Below, in pieces: positions 9,011-19,590 of a stretch of DNA of 64,000 nt (position 1 is the stretch's first letter; each line of letters begins with the position of its first letter). The position numbers and the translations under genes are program-made. Origin of the DNA: Fervidobacterium sp. (GTDB lineage: Bacteria > Thermotogota > Thermotogae > Thermotogales > Fervidobacteriaceae); NCBI GenBank assembly GCA_026419195.1, contig JANZZV010000006.1, positions 97,077 to 161,076 of the forward strand, in the 5' to 3' direction. The notes beneath the pieces are model-generated. The model worked only from the letters and a program-made list of their open reading frames with translations. It ran no database searches and was not told the DNA's origin.

Positions 9011-10702
9011 ATGAAAAACAGTCGTCTCAGGTTTTTATCGATTGTTTTTTTAATATTTTCAGCATTTTTATTAGGTGCTGTAAATATCAAAGATCTTTCT
9101 CCATCGGCAAGTACTTACAAAGCGGTAAGCGATTTAATTGAAAAGAAGATAATGGACATTGACTCTAACGGAAACTTTAAACCTTCTTTGCTAATAACAA
9201 AACTAGACTTGGCAAGGTATTTGTATAACCTTATAGATTACTACAATCTTGATACTTCTTTGAAAACTTCTTCGCAACAAACAGGCTTAGGCGCTGAGGA
9301 TCTACGTAAGCTCGACGGTAGAATTACTGGTATTGAAAAGAACGTACAAAGCATTCAAAGTACATTAAATGATTTGAAGAAAGTTGATAGTAAGGTTTTA
9401 GAAATGGAGAAGAATATTCAAAGTATTCAAAGCGACTTGAGTAAAATAAACAGTAGAATCTCCGTAATAGAGCGAGGTTTACTAAATCCTCAAGATGTAA
9501 GTAAATTAGGAAGCAGGATTGATGGAATTGAAAAAGATTTAAAGGAAATTCAGAACAATCTTGTTAAGCTTGAGAACAAGCTATCTACGATTGAAAAAAA
9601 CTTATCAGTTGTCCAAGACTCAAGCAAAATCTCTGGAAGAGTTTCAGATATTGAAAAGCAAATACAAAGTTTTCAAAGTGATTTAAACAAAATTGAGGGC
9701 AAAATCTCAGGACTTGAGAAAAACATTCAGAGTGTTCAAGATGCGGGAAAGCTTGGCAGTAAAATTTCTGACATTGAGAAAGCTGTTCAAAATATCGAAA
9801 GTAATTCAACGAAGCTTAACAACAAAATCTCCGGTTTAGATGTAGACCTCCAAAATCTTCAAACTTTGGTGAGCAGATTAGAAAAAAGGTTGGCTAATTT
9901 GGAAGGAAATTACAAACCTAAAACCGAAGAACTTGAAGGGCAACTTTCGACTTTGCAAAAAACTGTTCAGAGTGTTTCTCAAGGAATTCTAAAACTGCAA
10001 GGTGATATTGAAGGATTGAAAAACAATATCCAAAGTAATTTAAAGTCTGTTTTAGAGTCTCATGCATCAGATGTAAATTCTTTAAATAGCGAGATACAAA
10101 AATTGTCTAAGAAAATGAGTGATATAGAAAAGAGTTTAGATAACTACTCTAAAAGCCTTGAAGAAGTGACAAAAAAATTAAAGGAGCTTGAGAACACTCA
10201 AAATAAACTTGAATCAAATCTTCAAAACAACATGGCGAAAACAAGTAACTTAGAAATCGAGCTGAAAAATTCAGATCTTCAGCTGGATAAAAGATTGTCA
10301 AAAATAGAAGAATTGATAAACAAAACAGATGATTTTATAAAGAGGATAGAATCGGCTGATGTCATAACAATAGCAAACACTTTCAGCAATCTTCAGTTGA
10401 TTACCAATCGTTTTGATCAGCTCGATTCAAGATTATCCGAGCTAGAAAAAAAAGATAGCATCTCAACAGAAACGCTGCTCAAAGAATTGAACCAACTTAG
10501 GACTGAAAATAATAACAACATGAACAAATTACAGAACGATATTTCCCAACAAAGGGCTAATCAACAAAGTACATTAGAACAATTAACATCCCAAAAAAAA
10601 GAAATTGAGGACTTAAAAAACGAACTGAATATAACAAGATTGGTAGCCTTGATCAGTCTTGCTTTGTCACTGATTTTTGGAATACTTTTTGTCATTCAAT
10701 AA
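9011..10702 (+). CDS. Omp-alpha-like outer-envelope rod protein (SLH + coiled coil + C-terminal anchor)
   Basis: 563 residues from the ATG at 9011 (AAAAAGGAGTG just upstream; the longer frame from 8921 lies inside the previous gene). A signal peptide (residues ~5-24) is followed by one S-layer homology unit (LSPSASTYKAVSDLIEKKIM...LDLARYLYNLI). Residues ~100-535 are almost pure heptad coiled coil with repeated IEKNIQSIQ and KISDIEK motifs. The protein ends in one hydrophobic helix (VALISLALSLIFGILFVIQ). This is the architecture of Thermotoga Omp-alpha, a spacer that ties the outer toga to the cell body: SLH binds peptidoglycan or wall polymer and the C-terminal helix sits in the outer membrane. 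The internal repeats are degenerate rather than exact. Confidence 0.85.
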   Translation: MKNSRLRFLSIVFLIFSAFLLGAVNIKDLSPSASTYKAVSDLIEKKIMDIDSNGNFKPSLLITKLDLARYLYNLIDYYNLDTSLKTSSQQTGLGAEDLRKLDGRITGIEKNVQSIQSTLNDLKKVDSKVLEMEKNIQSIQSDLSKINSRISVIERGLLNPQDVSKLGSRIDGIEKDLKEIQNNLVKLENKLSTIEKNLSVVQDSSKISGRVSDIEKQIQSFQSDLNKIEGKISGLEKNIQSVQDAGKLGSKISDIEKAVQNIESNSTKLNNKISGLDVDLQNLQTLVSRLEKRLANLEGNYKPKTEELEGQLSTLQKTVQSVSQGILKLQGDIEGLKNNIQSNLKSVLESHASDVNSLNSEIQKLSKKMSDIEKSLDNYSKSLEEVTKKLKELENTQNKLESNLQNNMAKTSNLEIELKNSDLQLDKRLSKIEELINKTDDFIKRIESADVITIANTFSNLQLITNRFDQLDSRLSELEKKDSISTETLLKELNQLRTENNNNMNKLQNDISQQRANQQSTLEQLTSQKKEIEDLKNELNITRLVALISLALSLIFGILFVIQ

Positions 10703-10718
10703 ACATAAGGAGTAAGAT

Positions 10719-11501
10719 ATGATAGGTGTCGCATTACAAGCTGGTGGTGTCAAGGGTTTTGTTCACATTGCAACTTTAAAATTGTTTGATATATGTAATC
10801 AAAAACCAGATGTTCTTGCAGGTTCATCTTTTGGAGCAATTGTTGGAACATTGTACTCTATTTACGAAGACTCAGATAAAGTGTATAGTGTTCTTTCAGA
10901 AAACATAGAATATTTTTTGAAATCCAATAACGTAGCAAGGTCAAAATTTATTAGTCTTGAACTTGTACTTAAAGAATCATTATTTACACTTGATGAATAC
11001 TATAAATTTTTCAAACGCCTTTACGAACGGAAAAAATTCTCTGAACTCAAAATCCCTGCAATTGTTGTAGTTTTTGACTTTGAAAACATGAGTTCAATGG
11101 TAATCAACGAAGGCTATTTAGTGGACGCTGTGCTTGCAAGCTGTACCGTACCAGGTGTATTTCAACCAACTTACATAGCAGGTAGTAAAATGCTCGATGG
11201 TGGAATACTTTCACCTCTGCCTACTACTGAACTGAGAAATTATGGAGCAACAAAAATAGTAGCAAGTGTTCTTGAAGAAACCAAGAAAACTTACAATACT
11301 CAAATGGAACTAATGCTTTACATTGATTCGTTAAAAGAAAGCATAATTCTTCAAAAAGAAATTTCAAACTCAGAATTTGTTATTAAATATCCCGTTAAGA
11401 ACAGCTGGGATGAGTTTCAGAAATACAAAGAAGTGTTCGACATCGGTATGAACACTGCACTCAAAAGGAGAGATGAGTTTGAAAATTTCCTTAGGTGGTG
11501 A
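10719..11501 (+). CDS. Patatin-like phospholipase
   Basis: A 260-residue patatin-family lipid acyl hydrolase. All three hallmarks are present: the glycine-rich oxyanion loop QAGGVKGF at residues 7-14, the nucleophile elbow GSSFG with Ser37, and the dyad DGG at 160-162 (LDGGILSPLP). There is no signal peptide, so it would act in the cytoplasm or at the inner face of the membrane. AAGGAG at 10707-10712 supports the ATG. The gene lies 16 bases after the Omp-alpha-like gene and overlaps a second, degenerate patatin gene by 29 bases, so the two products are probably made together and may form a heteromer. Confidence 0.9.
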   Translation: MIGVALQAGGVKGFVHIATLKLFDICNQKPDVLAGSSFGAIVGTLYSIYEDSDKVYSVLSENIEYFLKSNNVARSKFISLELVLKESLFTLDEYYKFFKRLYERKKFSELKIPAIVVVFDFENMSSMVINEGYLVDAVLASCTVPGVFQPTYIAGSKMLDGGILSPLPTTELRNYGATKIVASVLEETKKTYNTQMELMLYIDSLKESIILQKEISNSEFVIKYPVKNSWDEFQKYKEVFDIGMNTALKRRDEFENFLRW

Positions 11502-12219
11502 TGTTGTACAATACCTTGGAGTTGTAGGATTTCTCAAGGCACTTGATGAAGCAGGATTTAACGATTACCAAATAAATTGTTCAGGTTTCTCATGTATCCC
11601 AGCGCTGTTATGGCTTTACAATAAAAAAAACGCGTACAATATAATTGCAAGAATGTGGGAAGAGTGTTTTAAAACGTTTCCAAGCGCATCAACCTTATCT
11701 CTTAATGAGCTTTCAAAAAGTTTCAGCATGTTGTTAAAAATGCAGAAGCGAATTGATTTCGCAACAAGTAAAGAAAAAATCATGGAGTTTACCGATAAAT
11801 GGATACCAGAAATTAACACTACAAGTCTTGAAAACTTGGACATATATGCCTATAATCTGGCTGAGAATAAAGAAGAAAAAATTTTCGGAAACTCAAAAGA
11901 AGTGATTGCAAAAGCGATAGCTTATCCGTTGGATTTTTCCCCTGTAGATTCTTACATATCTCTTAGTTGGGTAGTTGGAATTCCGAATGGAGATGTTATA
12001 ATATATCTTAGTTGGGAAAAATCTCTCTACCCTCAAAGGGCTACAGACTACCTTCTCCTTTCCACATTTGCAAGGACCTTTGAATTGGTAAAGCAAAAAA
12101 GTATGGAAGCAAGAGTTTATCTGGAAGTCAACTTGAAAAATTTTAGGGATATTTCTACTGTCAGTAAGCGTTTTTATGATTGTGGACTAAAACTATTAGA
12201 TTTAATAACCACCAAATAA
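11473..12219 (+). CDS. Degenerate patatin-like protein, probably inactive
   Basis: A 248-residue protein that aligns with its upstream neighbour but with a damaged active site. The N-terminal glycine loop is reduced to SLGGDVVQYLGVVGF; the nucleophile elbow reads GFSCI near residues 38-42, keeping the serine but losing the last glycine; and where the catalytic DGG should be there is PNGDVIIYL. It therefore looks like a pseudo-enzyme partner or regulator of the active patatin encoded just upstream. The start ATG at 11473 follows AAAAGGAG inside the 3' end of the previous gene. Homology to patatin is my reading of the fold pattern and is weaker than for the neighbour. Confidence 0.65.
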   Translation: MSLKISLGGDVVQYLGVVGFLKALDEAGFNDYQINCSGFSCIPALLWLYNKKNAYNIIARMWEECFKTFPSASTLSLNELSKSFSMLLKMQKRIDFATSKEKIMEFTDKWIPEINTTSLENLDIYAYNLAENKEEKIFGNSKEVIAKAIAYPLDFSPVDSYISLSWVVGIPNGDVIIYLSWEKSLYPQRATDYLLLSTFARTFELVKQKSMEARVYLEVNLKNFRDISTVSKRFYDCGLKLLDLITTK

Positions 12220-12256
12220 CCAAAAAAATATTAAATTATTTTTAGGAGGGAAGTTC

Positions 12257-12931
12257 ATGAAAAGAGCTATCAGATTGTTGACTATTATCTCGGTATTATT
12301 GGTACTATTTGTTGTACTTACTTCTCAAACAACTACTACACAAAAAACTACCGCAACAAAATCCAAAACCGTACGTGTTTCTGCTGATTACGTGGAACCC
12401 AAGAGTGACGTCATATACTATAAAGGGCGTATATTTGTTAACATAGAAGAAGATAAGGTTAGTGTTAAGGCATCAGAAATGTACGTAAGAAAAGTTAGCG
12501 ACAAATGGAAAATTGTTGATATACCGGCAAGAGCTGAATTTAGCTTTGATGGTGGTAGTGCAACCGCTGACAGAATGAATTACGACTTAGATAATCGAAC
12601 TGGAACCATGACGAATGCAAATGTTACTGTAATCGACACGAAAAGTAATGAAAGAATAGTCATAGTTGCGGATACTCTCAATTTTGATCTTGAAAATGAC
12701 AGATACAGCGGTACAAAAAAAGGTGGCGTAAGTATAACAAAGGGTAAAGTAACAGCCGTAGCTGATAGATTCGAATACGATAAGAAAAAAGGAGAACTCA
12801 TACTTGTTGGTTCAGTTGTGATAAATGATCCAGATAAGAACCTTAAAATGACTGCCTCCGATGCCACCATATACACTGAAAAGAACGATATGAAAGCCAA
12901 TAATGTTAACATTGAGCTGAAAGTAGAATAG
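12257..12931 (+). CDS. OstA/LptA-like periplasmic beta-jellyroll protein
   Basis: 224 residues with an N-terminal hydrophobic export segment (IRLLTIISVLLVLFVVLTS), then a repeated beta-strand pattern typical of the OstA/LptA/LptC family: VSADYVEPKSDVIYYKG, MYVRKV, ATADRMNYDLDNRTG, ADTLNFDLENDRYSG, ADRFEYDKKKGELILVG and TASDATIYTEKND. In diderms with lipopolysaccharide these proteins build a bridge that carries LPS to the outer membrane. Thermotogae are not known to make classical LPS, so another amphipathic cargo is likely. AGGAGGG precedes the ATG. It lies 37 bases after the patatin pair and near the Omp-alpha-like gene, consistent with an envelope-building cluster. Confidence 0.75.
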   Translation: MKRAIRLLTIISVLLVLFVVLTSQTTTTQKTTATKSKTVRVSADYVEPKSDVIYYKGRIFVNIEEDKVSVKASEMYVRKVSDKWKIVDIPARAEFSFDGGSATADRMNYDLDNRTGTMTNANVTVIDTKSNERIVIVADTLNFDLENDRYSGTKKGGVSITKGKVTAVADRFEYDKKKGELILVGSVVINDPDKNLKMTASDATIYTEKNDMKANNVNIELKVE

Positions 12932-12972
12932 TGACTTAGTATATCTAAATTGATTTAGAGAGAGTGGAAAAA

Positions 12973-13875
12973 TTGAAAAGAATCATTATTTCAGGGCCCA
13001 CAGGGGTCGGAAAGACAAATTTAGTTGTGGAGTTGTCAAATTATTTGCCTATAGAAGTCATATCTATGGATTCAAGACAGATTTATAAATATATGGATAT
13101 TGGTACGGCAAAGCCTGATCCATACCAACTGATGGTTGTAAAACACCATATGATAGATATCATCGAACCATCAGATTATTTTAATGCGTTCTTATATCAA
13201 AAACAAGCAAAAGAAGTAGAAAAAAGAGTCATCTCAAACGGCAAAATCCCAATATTTGTAGGTGGAACAGGTTTGTACATCGATGCTATAGTAAAAGGTT
13301 TTTTCGAAGGTGTTCCAAGGGATGAGAACATACGTAGAGAGCTAAACAAACTTAACGAACAAGAACCTGGTATATTAAGAAAGATGTTAGAAGAGTTTGA
13401 TCCACAAGCAGCTATTAGGATTCATCCACAAGATACAAAAAGAACGATAAGGGCCCTTGAGGTTTACTTGAAGACGGGAAAGAGGATCTCTGAGTTACAA
13501 AATCAAAATACAGGTGAGGATTTTGTGTTGATAATTCTAAATTTGGAAAGGGAGAAACTATACGAGAAAATAAACTCAAGAGCGGAAAAGATGATAGAAC
13601 ACGGACTAATAGAAGAGGTAAAACAATTAGTTCAGAAGTACGATAAAAACATCGAAGCGTTTAAAACAATAGGATACAGGGAAATAATAGGTTATCTTGA
13701 AGGGCTATACAGTCTAGAATCTGCTATTCATCTTATTAAACGAAACACCCGTCATTATGCTCGAAGGCAACTTATCTATTTAAGACGATTTAAAAATGCC
13801 CTATGGTTTGATCCTCTTGAAAAGGGAACAGTGCAAAAGATTCTTGAGATAATCAAAAAGGAAACACTTTTTTGA
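12973..13875 (+). CDS. miaA: tRNA dimethylallyltransferase
   Basis: MiaA transfers a dimethylallyl group to N6 of A37 in tRNAs that read UNN codons. The P-loop SGPTGVGKT is at the N terminus, followed by MDSRQIYKYMDIGTAKP, HHMIDIIEP, VGGTGLYI and DTKRTIRALEVY, then the zinc-finger-less bacterial C-terminal part with FKTIGYREIIGYLEG and KRNTRHYARRQLIYLRRF. Length (~300) fits the family. The TTG at 12973, eight bases after GAGAGTGG, gives the usual short N terminus; a GTG at 12964 in the same frame is the alternative. Its stop lies 83 bases before the dnaX start. Confidence 0.95.
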   Translation: MKRIIISGPTGVGKTNLVVELSNYLPIEVISMDSRQIYKYMDIGTAKPDPYQLMVVKHHMIDIIEPSDYFNAFLYQKQAKEVEKRVISNGKIPIFVGGTGLYIDAIVKGFFEGVPRDENIRRELNKLNEQEPGILRKMLEEFDPQAAIRIHPQDTKRTIRALEVYLKTGKRISELQNQNTGEDFVLIILNLEREKLYEKINSRAEKMIEHGLIEEVKQLVQKYDKNIEAFKTIGYREIIGYLEGLYSLESAIHLIKRNTRHYARRQLIYLRRFKNALWFDPLEKGTVQKILEIIKKETLF

Positions 13876-13958
13876 TTAGTCTACATAATTTCTCTCATAC
13901 TAATTCTTCATTGCTTTCAATTCTCCAAACAATACCTGAAGTACACGAGGTGAAACGA

Positions 13959-15473
13959 ATGGAAGCATTGTATAGAAAATACAGACCCAAAAATTTTTCT
14001 GATATAGTGGGACAGGAGCACATAAAAAAATTACTGAAAAATGCCTTGAAAAAACAAAGCGTAAGCCATGCCTACATATTTGCTGGTCCAAGAGGAACTG
14101 GTAAGACTACAACAGCTCGAGTTCTTGCCAAATCTTTAAATTGTGAGAAAAATCAGTATGGTGAACCATGTAATGAATGCGCTTCATGTAAGGCTATTGA
14201 CAACGGCTCACATCTTGATGTCATAGAACTTGATGCAGCATCGAATAGAGGAATAGATGAGATTAGAAAAATTAAAGATGGAGTTAACTTCTCACCGGTC
14301 ATGGGAAAATACAAGGTATATATAATCGACGAAGTTCACATGCTTACAAAAGAAGCATTTAATGCACTTCTGAAAACCCTTGAAGAACCACCGCAACACG
14401 TTGTTTTTGTATTGGCAACAACAAATCCTGAAAAAATTCCACCAACTATAACCTCAAGATGCCACGTACTTGAATTCAGAAATATTTACCAACAAGACAT
14501 AGTTTACCAGTTGAGGAAGATTTCAGATGCAGAAGGTTATGATATAGACGAAAAAGCGCTGTACAAAATAGCAAAAAGAGCTGCTGGCGGACTTAGAGAC
14601 GCCCTTTCAATTCTTGAACAGGTTGTAAGATATGCTGCCGGTGAGGTTACAGAAAAGGTAGTTGAAGAGGCCTTGGGCTTGGTTGATGAAGAAACTATCG
14701 GATACTTTATAGATTCAATCTTAAAAAATGACGTGCACAATATTGAAAAAATTTTAAACGAAATATACATTGAGCGAGGGGATTTTGAGACTTTCGTCAC
14801 TCAACTAATTGAAAAAACAATTGAAGACCCAGAAACTCAAAATGTAAAGCTTGCTTTAGAACTTTACAAAGCCTTTAAAGAAATAAAATTTGCAGAAGAA
14901 AAATTATTGATTGCCAAATTAATGTTTCTGAGTATAGCAGATAAGTTCGGTAGCGCATCTAACAAAAAGGATAAAGAACTCAAAGAGTCCGAGAACAAAA
15001 CGGATGCTCTAAGTCTTAGTCAAACATTCGATGTAAAATCTACTGACAAATCAACCTTAGAGAATAAACTTAAATTTCAGCAAGATGAAAAGAAAAAAGA
15101 AGCGGATGATTTGCATAATTTGGGAGAAGAATCAAATACGGAGGAAATTATAACTTCTGGAACGTTAAACATTGTAAAACCAGTAACTAAGGAAATACTT
15201 GATGAGCTGAAAATGAAAGGTGACTTATCTATATTTGTTGGATTGTCTCTTGCAAATGTATTGGAGCAAGAAGACAAAATAAAAATTATTTTTGACAAAT
15301 CAAAACAATTTAGCTATGAGGTTATCCGTGAAAAAAGTGAAGAGATTGCTTTAATTTACAAAAACAAAACGGGGTTAAACAGGAAGGTAGAAGTTATACT
15401 TTCAGACGAAGTAACAGACCCGATACTCGAACGCTTGAAGCTACTTTTTGATGAAGCTAGTTTTGAAAAATAA
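13959..15473 (+). CDS. dnaX: DNA polymerase III subunits gamma/tau (clamp loader)
   Basis: 504 residues from the ATG at 13959, which follows CGAGGTGAA; the open frame extends upstream to 13872 without a supporting site. The AAA+ core has Walker A GPRGTGKTTTAR near residue 44, four zinc-binding cysteines in the CEKNQYGEPCNECASC segment, IIDEVHMLTKEAFNALLKTLEEPP, and the SRC arginine-finger motif (TSRCHVLEF). The clamp loader opens the sliding clamp at primed sites using ATP. Residues ~355-410 form a charged linker, followed by a tau-like C-terminal domain. An A6 run at 15093-15098 in the linker places a TGA three codons later in the -1 frame, giving a possible gamma-like short form (see findings). 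Confidence 0.95.
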   Translation: MEALYRKYRPKNFSDIVGQEHIKKLLKNALKKQSVSHAYIFAGPRGTGKTTTARVLAKSLNCEKNQYGEPCNECASCKAIDNGSHLDVIELDAASNRGIDEIRKIKDGVNFSPVMGKYKVYIIDEVHMLTKEAFNALLKTLEEPPQHVVFVLATTNPEKIPPTITSRCHVLEFRNIYQQDIVYQLRKISDAEGYDIDEKALYKIAKRAAGGLRDALSILEQVVRYAAGEVTEKVVEEALGLVDEETIGYFIDSILKNDVHNIEKILNEIYIERGDFETFVTQLIEKTIEDPETQNVKLALELYKAFKEIKFAEEKLLIAKLMFLSIADKFGSASNKKDKELKESENKTDALSLSQTFDVKSTDKSTLENKLKFQQDEKKKEADDLHNLGEESNTEEIITSGTLNIVKPVTKEILDELKMKGDLSIFVGLSLANVLEQEDKIKIIFDKSKQFSYEVIREKSEEIALIYKNKTGLNRKVEVILSDEVTDPILERLKLLFDEASFEK

Positions 15474-15497
15474 TAATTTAGGGGGGAAAAAATTAAC

Positions 15498-16540
15498 ATG
15501 ATTAGCATATACGAGATAATAAGCAAAGCAAAAAATCTTAGGGCAACTGATATTCATCTTTCGGTGGATAATCCACCTGTCATACGCGTAGACGGTTTCT
15601 TGTCCAAAATCCAAGGATATCAACCAGTAACAAAGGTAGAATTAAGACAAGCAATTGAACAATTACTTACTGAAAACGGAATAACAACAGACTCCATGGA
15701 AATAGACTTCTCGTTTGGTTTTCAAGATGTTAGAATAAGGGCCAATTTATACTACGAAAGAGGAAACCCAGCTATCGCACTTAGAATTATAACTAAAAAA
15801 ATTCGCACATTTGATGAACTTGGCTTACCACCTATTCTCAAGGATTTTTGCGATAGGGACACAGGCTTGATTATAGTTACTGGACCAACAGGTAGTGGAA
15901 AATCAACAACTCTTGCGGCAATGATAGACTATATTAATTCTAAATATGCGTACCACATAATAACAATAGAAGATCCAATTGAATATGTGTTTGAAAATAA
16001 AAATTCACTAATTCATCAGCGTGAAGTAGGAAGGGATACCGAGGAATTTGCAGATGCGTTAAAATATGCCTTAAGGCAAGATCCAGACATCATACTTGTG
16101 GGAGAAATGAGGGACTTAGAGACAATTTCTATGGCGTTAACAGCTGCAGAAACAGGACATTTGGTTCTTGCAACTCTTCATACAAATTCTGCAGCTACTG
16201 CTCCAGAACGCATTGTTGACGTTTTTCCTGCACATCAACAAAAGCAAATATCTCTTCAACTTGCCAATACACTCGTTGGGGTAGTTTATCAAAGACTAGT
16301 TCCAAAAAAGAACATGGGTATGGTTCCTATTGTTGAAGTGCTTGTCGCAAACACAGCTGTGAAAAACCTTATAAGAGAAGGTAAAATCCACCAGATAGAA
16401 AGTATAATGCAAACAGCTCAAAAACAAGGAAATGTACTTTTCGACGACGCACTCTTGAAAGCTTACTTTTCTGGTGAAATTTCCAAGGAGACTGTCATGT
16501 CGTTTGCTCGAAATCCTGAGGAGGTGGCTAAGAAGATCGG

Positions 16541-16556
<16 letters not shown>
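15498..16556 (+). CDS. pilT: Type IV pilus retraction ATPase PilT
   Basis: A 352-residue secretion/pilus ATPase of the PilT branch, which depolymerises type IV pili and powers twitching. An N-terminal PAS-like region ([18 protein letters not shown]) is followed by Walker [10 protein letters not shown] near residues 129-137, the Asp box [14 protein letters not shown], Walker [11 protein letters not shown] and the His box ATLHTNSA. The short length, lack of a zinc cluster and the AIRNLIREG-like C-terminal region ([14 protein letters not shown]) separate it from PilB/GspE. GGGGGG upstream supports the ATG. No other pilus assembly genes lie near, except the tiny pilin-like ORF at 21853. Confidence 0.92.
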
Positions 16557-18231
<1,675 letters not shown>

Positions 18232-18268
18232 AACGTAGCTTTATAGGGCTACCGGAGGTGTATTTGAT

Positions 18269-19537
18269 TTGACTGAAGGAATAAACATGAAACAGTTAGA
18301 AGAAATGACCATGAGAGAATTGTACGAATTGGCAAGGAAATATGACATTCCACGATACACGAGCATGAGAAAACAAGATCTCATATTCGAAATCTTGGAG
18401 GCAAAGGCAAAGGCCGAAGGATATTTTTTTGGAGAAGGAGTTCTTGAAATTGCTCCAGATGGTTATGGATTTTTGAGAAGTCTCGAAACAATGCTATCTG
18501 GTCCAAAAGATATATACGTATCTCAGTCGCAAATAAGAAAGTTCAACCTCAACACTGGAGACATCGTTTCTGGAGTGATACGTCCACCCAAAGAAGGCGA
18601 ACGATTTAATGCAATGATAAAAATTGAAGCGATAAATTATAAACCTCCAGAGTTTGCTGACGAAAGGGTAAACTTCGAAAACCTCACGCCAGATTATCCA
18701 AAAGAGCGCTACATACTCGAAACGGAAAAGGACATTTATTCAACAAGACTAATAGATTTATTTGCACCCATTGGAAGAGGCCAACGAGGGATGATAGTCG
18801 CTCCACCAAAGACAGGAAAAACAACTATACTTAAAGAGATAGCAAATGGAATAGCAGCTAACCATCCTGATACAATTAGAATAGTTCTCCTCATTGATGA
18901 ACGTCCCGAAGAGGTAACTGATATAAAAGAATCTGTAGATGCAAAAGTCATAGCTGCCCCGTTTGATATGCCCTCTGATAAGCAAATAAAAATAGCAGAA
19001 CTTACGCTTGAGATGTGTAAAAGACTTGTTGAGTACGGAAACCATGTCGTAGTGCTTCTTGATAGTCTTACAAGACTTGGAAGGGTATATAACATAACCG
19101 TACCGCCAAGCGGCAAACTATTAACTGGCGGAGTTGATCCTGCAGCTTTGTACAGACCAAAACACTTTTTTGGAGCAGCAAGAAATACACGTGAAGGTGG
19201 AAGTCTGACAATCATTGCGACAGCACTAATAGAAACTGGTTCTAAAATGGACGAAGTAATATTTGAAGAATTCAAAGGGACAGGTAACATGGAACTTGTG
19301 CTTTCAAGACAGCTTGCAAATAAAAGAGTCTTCCCTGCTATCAATCTTTCACTTTCAGGTACAAGGAAAGAAGAGCTTTTGCTAGAACCTAATAGCTTAA
19401 AGAAAATTTGGATACTCAGACGCATGTTAAGTTCTATGGCAGAAGAAGAAGGTTTGAAATTAATAATTTCAAAGCTAAAAGAGACTAGATCCAACGACGA
19501 ATTCTTGGCACTTATAGATGCACAAAAAACTGTTTGA
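18269..19537 (+). CDS. rho: Transcription termination factor Rho
   Basis: An RNA-dependent hexameric ATPase/helicase that terminates transcription. 422 residues: an N-terminal Rho_N helical motif (MTMRELYELARKYDIPRYTSMRKQDLIFEIL), the cold-shock-like primary RNA-binding domain (GVLEIAPDGYGFLRS), Walker A APPKTGKTT, the catalytic LLIDERPEEVTD, Walker B VVVLLDSLTRLGR, and the Q-loop/R-loop region with GSLTIIATALIETGSKMDEVIFEEFKGTGNMEL. No large insertion is seen. The TTG at 18269 lies eight bases after GGAGGTG at 18254-18260. A small hairpin overlaps its stop codon. Confidence 0.96.
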   Translation: MTEGINMKQLEEMTMRELYELARKYDIPRYTSMRKQDLIFEILEAKAKAEGYFFGEGVLEIAPDGYGFLRSLETMLSGPKDIYVSQSQIRKFNLNTGDIVSGVIRPPKEGERFNAMIKIEAINYKPPEFADERVNFENLTPDYPKERYILETEKDIYSTRLIDLFAPIGRGQRGMIVAPPKTGKTTILKEIANGIAANHPDTIRIVLLIDERPEEVTDIKESVDAKVIAAPFDMPSDKQIKIAELTLEMCKRLVEYGNHVVVLLDSLTRLGRVYNITVPPSGKLLTGGVDPAALYRPKHFFGAARNTREGGSLTIIATALIETGSKMDEVIFEEFKGTGNMELVLSRQLANKRVFPAINLSLSGTRKEELLLEPNSLKKIWILRRMLSSMAEEEGLKLIISKLKETRSNDEFLALIDAQKTV

Positions 19538-19553
19538 TTCAAAACATTGAATC
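19536..19553 (+). terminator. Weak hairpin at the rho stop codon
   Basis: GATTCAA (19536-19542), a four-base loop, and TTGAATC (19547-19553) form a seven-bp stem that includes the rho stop codon. The sequence after it is T-rich but interrupted. It could be a weak terminator or attenuator separating rho from nfnA. Confidence 0.3.
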
Positions 19554-19590
19554 TTAGTTTAATTTTTCCCTTCTTTAGGAGGAATAAATA

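Noticed and set aside
9300..10600. Tandem DNA repeats in the coiled-coil gene
   Set aside because: Repeats are at protein level (heptads such as IEKNIQSIQ); the DNA copies are diverged and explained by the coiled coil.
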